Source of the DNA: Mesostigma viride | Taxonomy: Eukaryota > Streptophyta > Mesostigmatophyceae > Mesostigmatales > Mesostigmataceae | Length of the DNA stretch: 39,812 bases | Assembly (NCBI GenBank): GCA_009746045.1 | Contig: RPFO01001843.1 | Coordinates: forward strand, 92,501-132,312 | Direction: 5' to 3' | Shown: piece by piece, positions 10,735-21,500 of the stretch | Layout of the letters: each line of letters opens with the position of its first letter | How positions within the stretch are numbered: position 1 is the stretch's first letter | Notes under the pieces: model-generated | The model's database searches: none | What the model saw: only the letters and a program-made list of their open reading frames with translations | Told to the model about the DNA's origin: nothing | Made by a program: the position numbers and the translations under genes

Positions 10735-11885
10735 CCCTCCATGGTACACCTTGGGCTTCTGGGGGTCCTGCTTGTGGCGGAGGTATTCAGGCCACACTGC
10801 AGGTCACGTCGCTGCTGCTGCTGAGCGGGGGTCAGGTCGTCGTCCAGCGTCCAGGTGAGGTCATGCGACCGCTTGCGACAAGAGCTCGGAACCGCTGCTT
10901 GTCCTCACGGGAGGGGAAGGTGAGCAGGACTGGTGGGGGAGCGGCCTTATCCCGATAGTGAGTGGGGAAGGCGGTGGCACCCACGCAGTTCTACCTCACC
11001 TCACTACCAGGCCCATGAGGGGATACCGGATAAGGAGCTGGTCCTTATATAAGCTCGTCGGCAAGGGAGGTTGACGTCTCACCTGCATGGCTTCGATCTG
11101 GGGGAAACGACGCAGCACCACCCGGCATTCGCGGCGGGCGCGATCGGTGGCCTCGATCCCGTTGCTGGGCCTCAGTGGCGGAGGTCTTCAAGCTCCTGGA
11201 GTTTCGTAGCGATGGCGTCGGTGGTGGAGGCGGTCGCTGTCTGCAGCAGGTCCGCATAAGAGAGGGGCGGGAGGTCACCGGCATCCAGCCGCTGGGTGCA
11301 TGGCTGGGATGCGATGGTACGGGCCGGGATGCGATGGTGGCCGTCTGCTCCGCTATCAATTTGGGACCTGTGAGGCCATGAGGGCCTCGGTGTGGGCGGT
11401 GATGGCTTCAAGCTTCTTCATGAGCACGCCGCACTTGCCCTCCACCTGGTTGAGGCGAGAGACAAGTGCCGCGTGCGTCTCAGATGCCTGCGCCGCGGTG
11501 TGCAGCGCCGTGAACTGTGGTTGGAGCTTGCATGTGGACGACCTTGGTTTCCACATTGCAGACGGTCCCGGGCCTCCACCGTGTTGACCGTCGTGTTCAG
11601 CGAGGTCAGCTTCTCGGCCAACGGCCAGGTCACGTGCTCCTCCATGCAGCACTGCTCGGATGTCATCCTTAAGCAGAGGGAGGAAGCCGATGTGGCTGTC
11701 GGCCGCGCAGGCTGGGCTGGGGTGCGGAGCTCAGTGAGCGATGATATGGCGGCTTCAGTGAGCTGGAAGTGGCTGCACAGGATAGCGAGGCGCAGGGTGG
11801 GCACGTCGTGGTGGATGGGCCCGCCGTGCCCCATGAGCTTGCCTTCCGTTGCTAAGAACTTGACTATTTCGGCGCATGGACCCAT
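10735..11885 (-). pseudogene. LINE ORF1-like remnant (coiled coil and basic C-terminus)
   Basis: Several overlapping minus-strand frames carry pieces of one protein. There is a heptad-like segment (VSRLNQVEGKCGVLMKKLEA, about 11,480-11,420) and a second helix (TTDAIATKLQELEDLRH, about 11,220-11,170). A segment ECRVVLRRFPQIEA follows near 11,130-11,080, and a C-terminal block with LDAGRRPDPRS/WPEYLR lies near 10,850-10,770. The same C-terminal block recurs in the opposite orientation at 13,560-13,710. Order and composition fit the ORF1 chaperone protein of L1-like LINEs (inference). Stops and frameshifts make it non-functional. Confidence 0.5.
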
Positions 11886-12059
11886 GCATGGTCATTTGCT
11901 ATAGCGCCCTTTGCCAACGCCTTGAGCCCTGGCACCTTACCTTAAGCTATGACTCAGCCTACTTATGAATGGTAGTCATGGTACCGCAATGTTGTATAAT
12001 TGTTATGCAGGCGCGCCCCCGGCCACCCCAGCAAACCCAGTCTAGGAAATATAAGCAGT

Positions 12060-12225
12060 AGTACACGTAGATTAGTCAGGCTTAGCTTATAGCACGTGGC
12101 TCACGCCTATGCGCATGTGCGCCTATATAATGGGACTCCCCACGGATGATGCCTTCTTAAGAATTTAGCCAAGCTCTGCCTATGCAGAGAGCTACTCTCT
12201 GCTGAGAAGCCATGCCCTAGCCATT
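12060..12225 (+). repeat. Inverted copy of the LINE 3' UTR block at 6,550-6,705
   Basis: Contains GCACGTGGCTCACGCCTATG, GGGACTCCCCACGGATGATG and CTCTGCCTATGCAGAGAGCT, which are the reverse complement, with scattered changes, of 6,550-6,705. The small palindrome in the last motif is present in both. At 12,530-12,600 a further piece (GAGTGAGAGAAGCT, CCTCCTTCTC) is the inverted counterpart of 6,835-6,885. The stretch 12,000-12,670 is thus another degraded LINE 3' region. Confidence 0.65.
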
Positions 12226-12669
12226 CTAGCTTTAGCCATCGATGACCTTCCACCATATGTCCGCGCCTTAGGTGCTGGAATACACATATAGTGGTGCAGA
12301 CCTGTGCACTTTGTGCACCCAGCAGAGCAGGTGTAGTTTACACCCTATTATCCTTGCAGGAAGTAGCCCAGAATGTATTAAAAGCCATGCATGCCCCGTC
12401 TCAGGGGTATGTGCTACATGTACTCCCAACGGAGATCTGTTACAACTTAATTAATGGTTGTATTGCACCCACAAAGTAATGGCGCCCCGGCACCCTGCTG
12501 TGGAGAGATCGAGCGCTCTGTGGCCATCCTTGCCACTAAATTGTGGCACTGAGTGAGAGAAGCTCGGGCGCCCCCCCTCCTTCTCATGGTGCATAGAGGA
12601 ATTGAAGTAAGTAAGTACCAAATTAGGAGACAACCAGCGCAGGCCAGAAATCGGGAGAATCCGGACCAT

Positions 12670-13189
12670 GGTATACTTAGCTCGAGCTTGCCGTTATCTT
12701 GTCCGCGCCGCGCAAGATAACCGCGCCGCCGTTCGAGTCGTTCAGGATGATGAATATGAATGGTGATGGAAATGTGTAGCCTTGTGCATTGAAACTATGG
12801 CTGGCTTACGTGTAGAGCGACTAGATGACCTATATCTACGGTGGGGCCGGAAACAGCTTGCGTGATCAGGGCGTGTGTTTCGAGCCTAACTGGCCGGGAC
12901 TCAGTGTCTAGCTGTGGTCAGCACCATTCATTGCTGCGATCGCTCTCCCACCATTTACGAGGAAGTACTTGCGTGTCATGCGCATGGGCATGCCACGGAG
13001 TACAGACTGTCTATGCAGTTTATGCTAATCTCATAGAAAAAATAATTACACGTCATGAAAGATACAAATGTCGTCTGCATCATGCCATATGGGTTGAAGC
13101 TAGTTTACTTTACTCTGTATTGGTTGGTACCCACTTGACGCAGTCACATCAGTGCTAGTTAACTAATTAATGTTATTCAGCCTCTCGCA
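12670..13189. other. Gene-free stretch
   Basis: No coding or repeat structure beyond short open frames. It lies between LINE fragments. Confidence 0.4.
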
Positions 13190-13715
13190 GCACTCGTACG
13201 CGAACAGGTCTATACTAGCTGCGGTCGAAGCGACCACCTCGACCACGGATCCCATCGCCACCAAGCTGCAGGAAATGGAAGCCCGACGCCGAGCCGACGT
13301 GCGCAAGGACGTGCCGACCGCGCACGCCGCCAATGCCGAGTAGTGCTGCGTCATTTCGAGCAGCAGTCAGGTTAGACGGTCAAATCTCTAGTTGAGGCCG
13401 GGCGCCGGAGCAAGTTCCTTATATACCGGCCCAACTGGAACTTGTAGGTAAATAAGATTTGTGTGGGCACCACCTTCCCCACTCACGGGACTATAGGCGG
13501 CACCCCCACCAGTCCTGCCACCTTCCGTTCCGCATTGAGGATAAGCCGCTTTTCCTCTCGTGCCGCAAGCTGAAGCTGCACGACCTCTCCTGGACGCAGG
13601 ACGACGACCTGACACCAACTCAGCGCAGCACTGCTCAGCAGCGACGCGACCTGTGGCCGGAGTACCTTCGCCGCCACAAGCAGCTGAAGGTGTTCTGGAG
13701 CTACCTATAGGGCGG
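13190..13715 (+). pseudogene. LINE ORF1-like fragment, plus strand
   Basis: A frame-broken second copy of the ORF1 region at 10.7-11.9 kb, on the other strand. It has TTDPIATKLQEMEARRRADV (compare TTDAIATKLQELEDLRH), then after stops a block with FLSCRKLKLHDLSWTQDDDL, TPTQR and WPEYLRRHKQLKVFW. The last block reads like the C-terminal part of ORF1 proteins in algal LINEs (inference). Confidence 0.5.
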
Positions 13716-14167
13716 GGACCTAACCGTCAACATTAACCAGCTGTGGTCCAGCCCCCCACGGGCTAGACTAGCCATAATGTGGTCGATCACCTGGATGTTT
13801 GGGTGATGCAACCTGGACATCGCCATATTGTAGAGCAATGCCATTGCAGGCCGGGTACATAGAACGTAGCCATGCATGCCTAAAGCCTAAGCAGTAGCCA
13901 ACAGACATCGATATCCGCCATGCAGCCTAGCTATGCGTCTAGCCTAGCACTGCTTGTTTGCTCACGTCTCCATAGCAATGTCATGCTCACACGGGTCATA
14001 TTGCACCCACAGGGGATCGATGCATACCCTGGATCGTTTAGCTGACGTACGTGGGTCTGATTGAGCACCATGTGGCATCATGCCTGTGGCTTGCTCAAGG
14101 GAATTAAGGGGGGGCCCGGGGTCTCTGCCCCCTGCCCATTGTGCACACTCCCATTGTGCACGCCAGT

Positions 14168-14215
14168 GCTCCGTGACTCCCCAACGGGAGGACGTGTTTA
14201 ATTTATTAATTAAAT
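14168..14215 (-). repeat. Inverted LINE 3'-end fragment
   Basis: GCTCCGTGACTCCCCAACGG, then a TTTAATTTATTAATTAAAT run. It is the reverse complement of the block at 9,625-9,650 and 10,075-10,100, and it abuts the MITE-like element that follows. Confidence 0.65.
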
Positions 14216-14235
14216 GCAACATGTCGAAGCTTCGT

Positions 14236-14689
14236 CATATGAAACTGTTGGCGGGAAACCGGTATACCGAAGAAAAAAAGCACATTTTGGCGAATTAATC
14301 GATTTGTTGCGTTGGGAGTATCGGTTGTGGGCCCCTGTCGTCCAACTATGGACCTTTCCTGGCATGTGACATTCAGATTCTGAGTGCCATTATCGAGATC
14401 TATCGATTGCACTGCTAAAACTTTTGTTTGGACCCCTGAACGTCCTATACTTGGTCTGTCTAGAATTTGGCCCATTTGATGCTAAGAAGGGCCCAGCTTA
14501 CAGCCATTTTCACCTTTCTTGTTGGCCTACTAGATATCGCTCAACTGAAAACGGACTTTTCAGTATCTAAGGCAGGATCCTCGCGCGGAAATCTGTCGAA
14601 ATCTTGCGATACTAAAAATAAAAATCGAACTTGACTTTTGAGACCCAGTCTACGATAGTAGACCGGTTTTCCGCCAACTGTTTCATATG
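14236..14689. mobile_element. MITE-like element with 28-bp terminal inverted repeats
   Basis: The ends 14,236-14,263 (CATATGAAACTGTTGGCGGG...) and 14,662-14,689 are inverted repeats of 28 bp with two mismatches, 454 bp apart end to end. The interior has no open frame of note. A short hairpin (GTCTAC...GTAGAC) sits just inside the right end. No clear target-site duplication is seen, so the MITE label is tentative. Confidence 0.5.
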
Positions 14690-15460
14690 CAGTTTTAATT
14701 TACTCATTCATAATTCGATTCATGAAATTAAAAAATTAAATAAAGTTATATAACATGACTCCGTGGGGAGATCGATCATGTAGCACGTATTCGATTCATG
14801 CATGACGTTAATTTTCAAGTCCGTTCATTCATCCTTTAATCAACAGGACTGCATGCGTGAATTCTTAGTCATCACGTGCGTGCTCCTGTTGGCCGGGGAG
14901 TACGCACGCGGAGCACAATCACACAACTTCGATCATTGGGCTTAATTTTCAATCGGCCCTGATCGATTGCTACAATTCAAACAAGAAGGGGGGCAGAGAC
15001 ACCAATCGTTCCGATCGATCTCACTCCCAAGCTAGGAGGCAGGCCACGTAGACCAGGCGCGGCATATGCATGCATGCATGCATGCAATCGTGACTACTCA
15101 ATTATAGGAGATTCAGGCATCTACGTACTGTGGGTGTGCACAGGAAGACGCCCAAGGTCAGCTGACACATAGCAGATCGGAGCGGATAATAATTCAACAT
15201 GCACCAGCTCCCAAACACACTGGCCATTTAACATGCGGGCGACTGCTGCATTTAAATACATGCAGTACGCTCAAAGTAATTGTTTCGCGCTTTCTCGCGT
15301 TTTCCTCAATTGAATCTCCAGCCTATCGGCAGCACGAGGATTGCGCATTCTGCCAAGCTTCTAGGACTCTTCGGTGAAGTAGTGAGTGACATTCTTGAAT
15401 ACTTTCTCTCCCTTGGCCAGTCTGACCTTGGGTGCCCTCTCCCTTGGCCAGCCTATGTCC
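14690..15460. other. Gene-free AT-rich stretch downstream of the flavin-reductase gene
   Basis: No gene. It contains more degenerate pieces resembling the LINE 3' end (GACTCCGTGGGGAGATCGAT near 14,758; GTGCTCCTGTTGGCCGGGGA near 14,880), a short (ATGC)n run near 15,065, and presumably the 3' UTR of the minus-strand gene. No TGTAA was spotted on the minus strand close to its stop. Confidence 0.4.
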
Positions 15461-15562
15461 TCAAACAACTGGTCGCGGGATGTCGAAGGTGGAGTGCACG
15501 CGGCAGAAGGTGTCCCCTCCCAGACGGCCGATTGGCATGAGCGCTTCCAACTTCACCTTGGG
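15461..15562 (-). CDS. Flavin reductase last exon e
   Basis: Acceptor CCTGCAG, 33 codons and TGA. Encodes [20 protein letters not shown] and ends PRPVV. The P-I-G-R-L-G-G motif and the P-R-P tail are the normal C-terminus of the family, so the gene's 3' end is complete. Confidence 0.88.
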   Translation of the reverse strand, partial: PKVKLEALMPIGRLGGDTFCRVHSTFDIPRPVV

Positions 15563-18500
15563 CTGCAGGTAGACACAAGCAGCACGTCATGGGAACCAAC
15601 ATTGACAACCCATCAGTGTGGTAAGTGGTAAGACTATCCACTAATCCTGCCTACGGTATCACCGACACTGTATACCTCGGACCAGCACGTGCTTCGCCCA
15701 GGGTAGAATTTAAGTATAAAATGGGGCGCCGCTGCGCACATGCAGGCAATGCCCTTAGCTATGTGCAGCTGGTAAGACCGAGAATAATCACAGACAGTCA
15801 AAACGCAAAGCCTTATCACCACTTTCCCACCCCGCTACAAGTAGATAAAATGTCCATGCATCGATCGTGCGTTTCCCAGCGGCGACTGCTCTGAATCGCA
15901 TGCGTACACTCTGGGCCACTCGAGTGGCATAGCCATCCGCGCTAGCAGCCCACACGATTTTATTGAAAAGTTTACCAACGAGCGTCAGTGTCCCTGCCAC
16001 CCAAGACCCTGGCACGCACCCTGGCCGGGTTGGACCCGTCGTACGCGTCCTCGTGCACGTGGAAGCGCACCACCTCCGCCATCAGCACCGTGGTGGTCAC
16101 CTCGCCCTTGCTGTTGATGATGTCCTTGTGGTCGATCAGCTGCGAGGGTCAGGGCCAGCCACAAGATGCAGCAATAAGGGATTCTGGTCAGCCAGAAATG
16201 GGGGTCTCGATCAGCCGACGTGCGTTCATTCATGGTACAGAGCAAACCCGCCGTCATTGCTTCTAGTTAACAAGGGCACACAAGCATCAGAGCAGGAGGC
16301 TGCATCCACCAGGGTGTTATGGCAGGCGACATCTTGCACACACAACCGTGCCACTGGCTTGAATACATGCAGGGACCACACTGCCGCGTCAGGGGGAGAA
16401 TATTTGGCGGAAGGACCAACCATGCTCATGGCCAATGTGGGCAGTGGAAGGTGCTCACAAGTCAGCACCTGGTTCAGATTAGTTTTTAATCAATGCCTCC
16501 ATGGGTGGACACTGATGAGATAAGGAACGGAGATAATTAGAGGCCGCCTGTGCACCCTACAAGTCAGAGCACTCCTTTCCATGCTAACAACACGCAGAAT
16601 AGATCCACCTAGGTAGGCTCCCACAGTGATTTCTCTCGCTGCTTTGTTCACCAGCGCTTGGCTGATCAACCACGGTGCAGTCCTAGCAAACACACACATG
16701 CTGTAGTTTTGCACCCCGTGCTTGCACTAAAGAAAGCTGCTTTGTCTGCGCACCTTGCACTCCATGCTTCCGAATAAGGGCATGGTAAAGCCAAGAGCGC
16801 ACCTTGCATTCTACTGCAGCACTAGTGAGAGCATGCTACTGCTACCGCCTTGCTGAAGCGATGAAGTCACCTTGCACCCCCTGCTTGCCATCATGAACGC
16901 ATGAGTCTATGTCATCTTGCACTCCAACGCTGTGATCATGATCGAATGCTGTCGCACACCTTGCACTCCATGGCGAGCGCGGCTTCCTCGATGCGCGGCG
17001 GCTTGACCACCACAGAGGGGACTTTGGTGAAGCCGACCACGTCCTGCCAACCAGAGGGGTGGTTAGGTGGCCAACGAGAGACGGAGACACAGGCAGCCAT
17101 AAGTTGGGTGCGGTGCCCTGGTCAGGGGTGGTGCTGAGGCAGCCTCGACGCATTGGATGCAGCACACATGAAATGCAACACACACATGAGGTTTACATGT
17201 CCACGTGTACTGCTTGGAACAAGTGACGGTGGTAGCATTTTACCCTCTCGTGACGGCTTCTTATCATGACAACGAAGTAGCGAAACGGAGGCAGGAAAAG
17301 GGGCATCAGGGTTCCCACTAGCCACCTTCTTGAAATCGTGTGCTGATGATCCTAACCCATCGACTGGCGTCGCGGCACTTGACCCATCTCCTTCATCCTC
17401 ACGTGATGCGCAAACACTGGGGGCATCACCGAGCGCCAAGAACCTATAAGCCTATTCGTATGCACCCATGGTAGCTTCCCATCACACGTGTGCCCCTTTC
17501 CATGCTGACCATCTCCATACCATCCTAACCTTCCAACCACTGCCACAATAAACGAAGGTTAGTGAACCCAGGACCCCACTACCGCTTTTATCATGTTGGC
17601 TACGTTGCTGCGATATCCATAGAACCAACGGGCAACGGCAGGTCCTGCCGTTCACCACGGCAGGAAACAAGCACAACTGCTGAGTGACACCAGCCGTGCC
17701 GCTGAGGAGCCACGCACAGAGATAGAGTATGGAACGTTACCAGCAGTGCAGGGCATGTGATGAAGGGCTGTTGTATGGTGTCGTAGCTAGCATCATGCCA
17801 ACCTCACCCATGAGGGTCCCCACCCATGTGGACGAGGGGGTGCCACGAGCCTCATCATCTCTCATCGATTTTGGATACAAGGGAGCATGAGAGCAGGGCA
17901 ACATCGGATGAGGGGATGAGGGGATGAGGGGATGAGGGGATGAGGGGATGAGGGGATGAGGGGATGAGGGGATGAGGGGATGAGGGGATGAGGGGATGAG
18001 GGGATGAGGGGATGAGGGGATGAGGGGATGAGGGGATGAGGGGATGAGGGGATGGGGGATGAGGGGATGAGGGGATGAGGGGGAATGACGGGATGAGGGG
18101 ATGAGGGGATGAGGGGATGAGGGGATGAGGGGATGAGGGGATGAGGGGATGAGGGGATGAGGGGATGAGGGATGAGGGGATGAGGGGATGAGGGGATGAG
18201 GGGATGAGGGGATGAGGGGATGAGGGGATGAGGGGATGAGGGGATGAGGGGATGAGGGGATGAGGGGATGAGGGGATGAGGGGATGAGGGGATGAGGGGA
18301 TGAGGGGATGAGGGGATGAGGGAGGATGAGGGGATGAGGGGATGAGGGGATGAGGGGGCCATGGCCACACTTGCGCAATGCCTCTCCCTCGCCTCACCAC
18401 CCCATCCAGCATGCACACACGCGCGATGCCTCTACCTCACCTCACCTCCCCATCGAGCTTGCCACAGGGCGTGGGGGGGAGAAGGGGTACGCGGCAGCGT

Positions 18501-21500
18501 TCCCGCAGTTTCATGCGGCCTCGGCAAGCTCGTCTGCGAGCAGAGTGGCCGCCGACAAGAGGCCACGGCTGATGGAGTCAGCAACGGCAGCAGCATTCAG
18601 CGCGACCACACCCGGTGACAGCGACGCTGGTGTCACAGTCTCAGCGCCTTGAGATGTGCACGGGCGGGCGGTTGCCGAGCAGCTACGGGTGTTTGTCCAA
18701 CACCGCGATCGAGAACGTGTCCCGTGACATGTTCCATGTGCTGGCCATCTTCCGCGTGGCCGAAGACGCCATATCGCCTTTGGTGACAAGATGTCGGGGA
18801 CTTGCTTGCTCTGTACGCGGGAGCCAACCCTTCATCTGCAGAAGCCCTTGATGAAGATGACACCATCTCGTCGGGGGAGCAAAAGCACGAGACGGCAATC
18901 CCGGTGGGCGCAGTTGCGCGAGAGGAAGACGCTCGTCAGAAGGAGGTTCTTGACCTTGCCGCCGAGCTCATGGAGGTTGCGACTCTGGCTGGCGAGGAAG
19001 TCGATGCAAGATCGGCATCGGCGGGCGGAGAGGAGCTCCCTATGCCGGGCGCTACGGATGCGGTGTCAGCTGAGGCGGGGGCAAGCAAGGGTGATGGCGG
19101 GACCGCATGGAAACCAGGTCGTGTTCAGCCCACAGTGGCTACGGTTGCTCCTGCCGATACCGCTGACGCTTCTTGCGTGGACGTGGACACCCCGCTTGTC
19201 CCTCCCGAGCCGATTGCCCACGAGACTCCGTTGTTCATGGAGTTTTCTTGCATTATGACCATCGCGATGGTGGCAACCGTGCCAAACGAGGCCACTTTGC
19301 ACATGGCAGCGCAATCAGTCGTGCGCTGCCTGCGGGCTGTGGACAACCGGCCGTTTCAGGCTTCGTTTCTTCCTGCTGCCAAGCACAAGTCCCTTCTAGG
19401 TCGCTGGTATGCGTCAGCTCCCGTGGTGCCGGCTGGCGGTGACGTCGCCCGTGCACATCGCGTATCGGCAGGAGCAACCGTAGCCACTGTGGGCTGAACA
19501 CGACCTGGTTTCCATGCGGTCCCGCCATCACCCTTGCTTGCCCCCGCCTCAGCTGACACCGCATCCGTAGCGCCCGGCATAGGGAGCTCCTCTCCACCCG
19601 CCGATGGTGATCTTGCATCGACTTCCTCGCCAGCCAGAGTCGCAACCTCCATGAGCTCGGCGGCAAGGTCAAGAACCTCCTTCTGACGAGCGTCTTCCTC
19701 TCGCGCAACTGCGCCCACCGGGATTGCCGTCTCCTGCTTTTGCTCCCCCGACGAGATGGTGTCATCTTCATCAAGGGCTTCTGCAGATAAAGGGTTGGCT
19801 CCCTCGTACAGAGCAAGCAACTCCCTGACATTGGAGAGGCGCCTTGTCACCAAAGGCGACATGGCGTCTTCGGCCACGCCGAACATGGACAACAGGTGGA
19901 ACATGTCACAGGACACGTTCTTGATCACGGGTTGGACAAACACCTGTAGATGCTCGGCAACCGTCCGCCCGTGCACATCCCGCGGCGTGGAGATGGTGAC
20001 ACCAGCGTCGCAGTCACTGGGTGTGGTCGCGCTGAATGCTGCTGCCGTTGCTGACTCCATCAGCCGTGGCCTCTTGTCGGCGGCCGCTCTGCTCGCAGAC
20101 GAGCTTGCCGAGGCCGCACGAAACTGCGGGAACGTTGCCGCGTACCCCTTCTCCCCCCCACGCCCTGTGGCAAGCTGACTACTGTACGCCGCCTCAAAGT
20201 GAGCATGGAGCTTCCTGTTATGTCCAAGCCTGTTTATTTAGGGTTCGTTAGTGGAAATATTGGCCGTAACAATATACTGTCGTCAGATTTGTGTAGCTAG
20301 TTACGCACCCTTTTTCCAAGGGGTTGGCCTACGTTGCTTTTAATAGCACATTATGTGTAGGTCAGGGCCCGGCGCGGTGGTGTAGCGCCGGCTAGCTAGG
20401 CCGAGGAGGATCCGTACCGACTTGTCATTCAGACAGATCATCGTCCTCTGACTCACCTGCTCACACAACCCACACTAGTTCCCAGGCAAGCGCGGTGGCT
20501 GGAGTATTTGTCCCAGTTTGAGCCCTTCCGCATTCAGTATGTGAAGGGTGAGGACAATGTCGTTCCAGATGCCCTGTCCCGTAGGTCCGATTATTGGTTC
20601 CACGACACCTTGGACGTTCTAGCCACGGTGGAGGTGATCTGGTGTTGCTGGAGGGTCCGCGCGTGGGGCGCTTCCGAGAGAAATTCGAAGAAGGCCTCAA
20701 GACCAAGTTGCGACCACTATTCATGGGACCCTACCTGGTCGAGAAGCGGTTCAACGAGGTCATGTACTATGTCCGAGTCCCTTCCTCCAGGAACCTTAAG
20801 TCTAATCTCTTTCATCGGGATCAACTCAAAGTTGTACAAGGAGAGCGCCGTTCAAGGCAGGGTGGACGCTCCGGCGCCTATAGAGCACGACCCAGAGACG
20901 GGGAAGCGTGAGGACGAGGTGGACGCCATCATAGGACACCGCGATACGCGTCCAGGACGACAGTTCCTGATCCGTTGGATGTTCCACCGGTCGCAACATG
21001 ACAGCAGTTGGTTGCCCGAGTCCCAGCTAGATGGTTGTGCACGCCTTCTTAGCGAGTACAAGGCGCGACACTCACTTACGTATGTTATTCCCTATATTTC
21101 GTGTGTGTGTGGCATGGCTGGGATGGTTGGAAAACCGTGCGTTGCGCGTTGTTGTGTTGTCTTGTGCCCCTCCCGTGTTCACTTGCAGGAGGAGGCACTC
21201 CGCACCTGGGAGACCCGCGGGTTCTACCAGATGGCCAGTGTCTCATTACCCCACTATTCTGCGCGATTCAGACGTTCCTTTCCCCCGTTGTCTGCGGGGG
21301 AGCGGACGCGCTTCAGCGACACCGTGGGCCCCCTCGTCTCGTTCCTGGGACCGAGTGGGGGTGGTGTGGGCGAACATGAAGAGTCATGTTCGTGCTCAAT
21401 CTGTCCAGGGAAGTTGGCTTGTATCCAAGACTGCCCAAGGTTGGCATCGGGATTGCTGACGGACACGGGATTTGAGGTGCTCAGGACTCAGGACGGCGGC

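Noticed and set aside
17737-18418. Very long minus-strand frames encoding SSPHPLIP repeats
   Set aside because: Product of an 8-bp microsatellite, which opens all three frames with the same peptide. No gene signals.
21080-21188. Intron-like stretch (GTATGT ... TTCACTTGCAG) after the chromodomain
   Set aside because: It is 109 bp and its removal puts the following conserved frame out of phase, while the unspliced frame is open. Kept only as a note.
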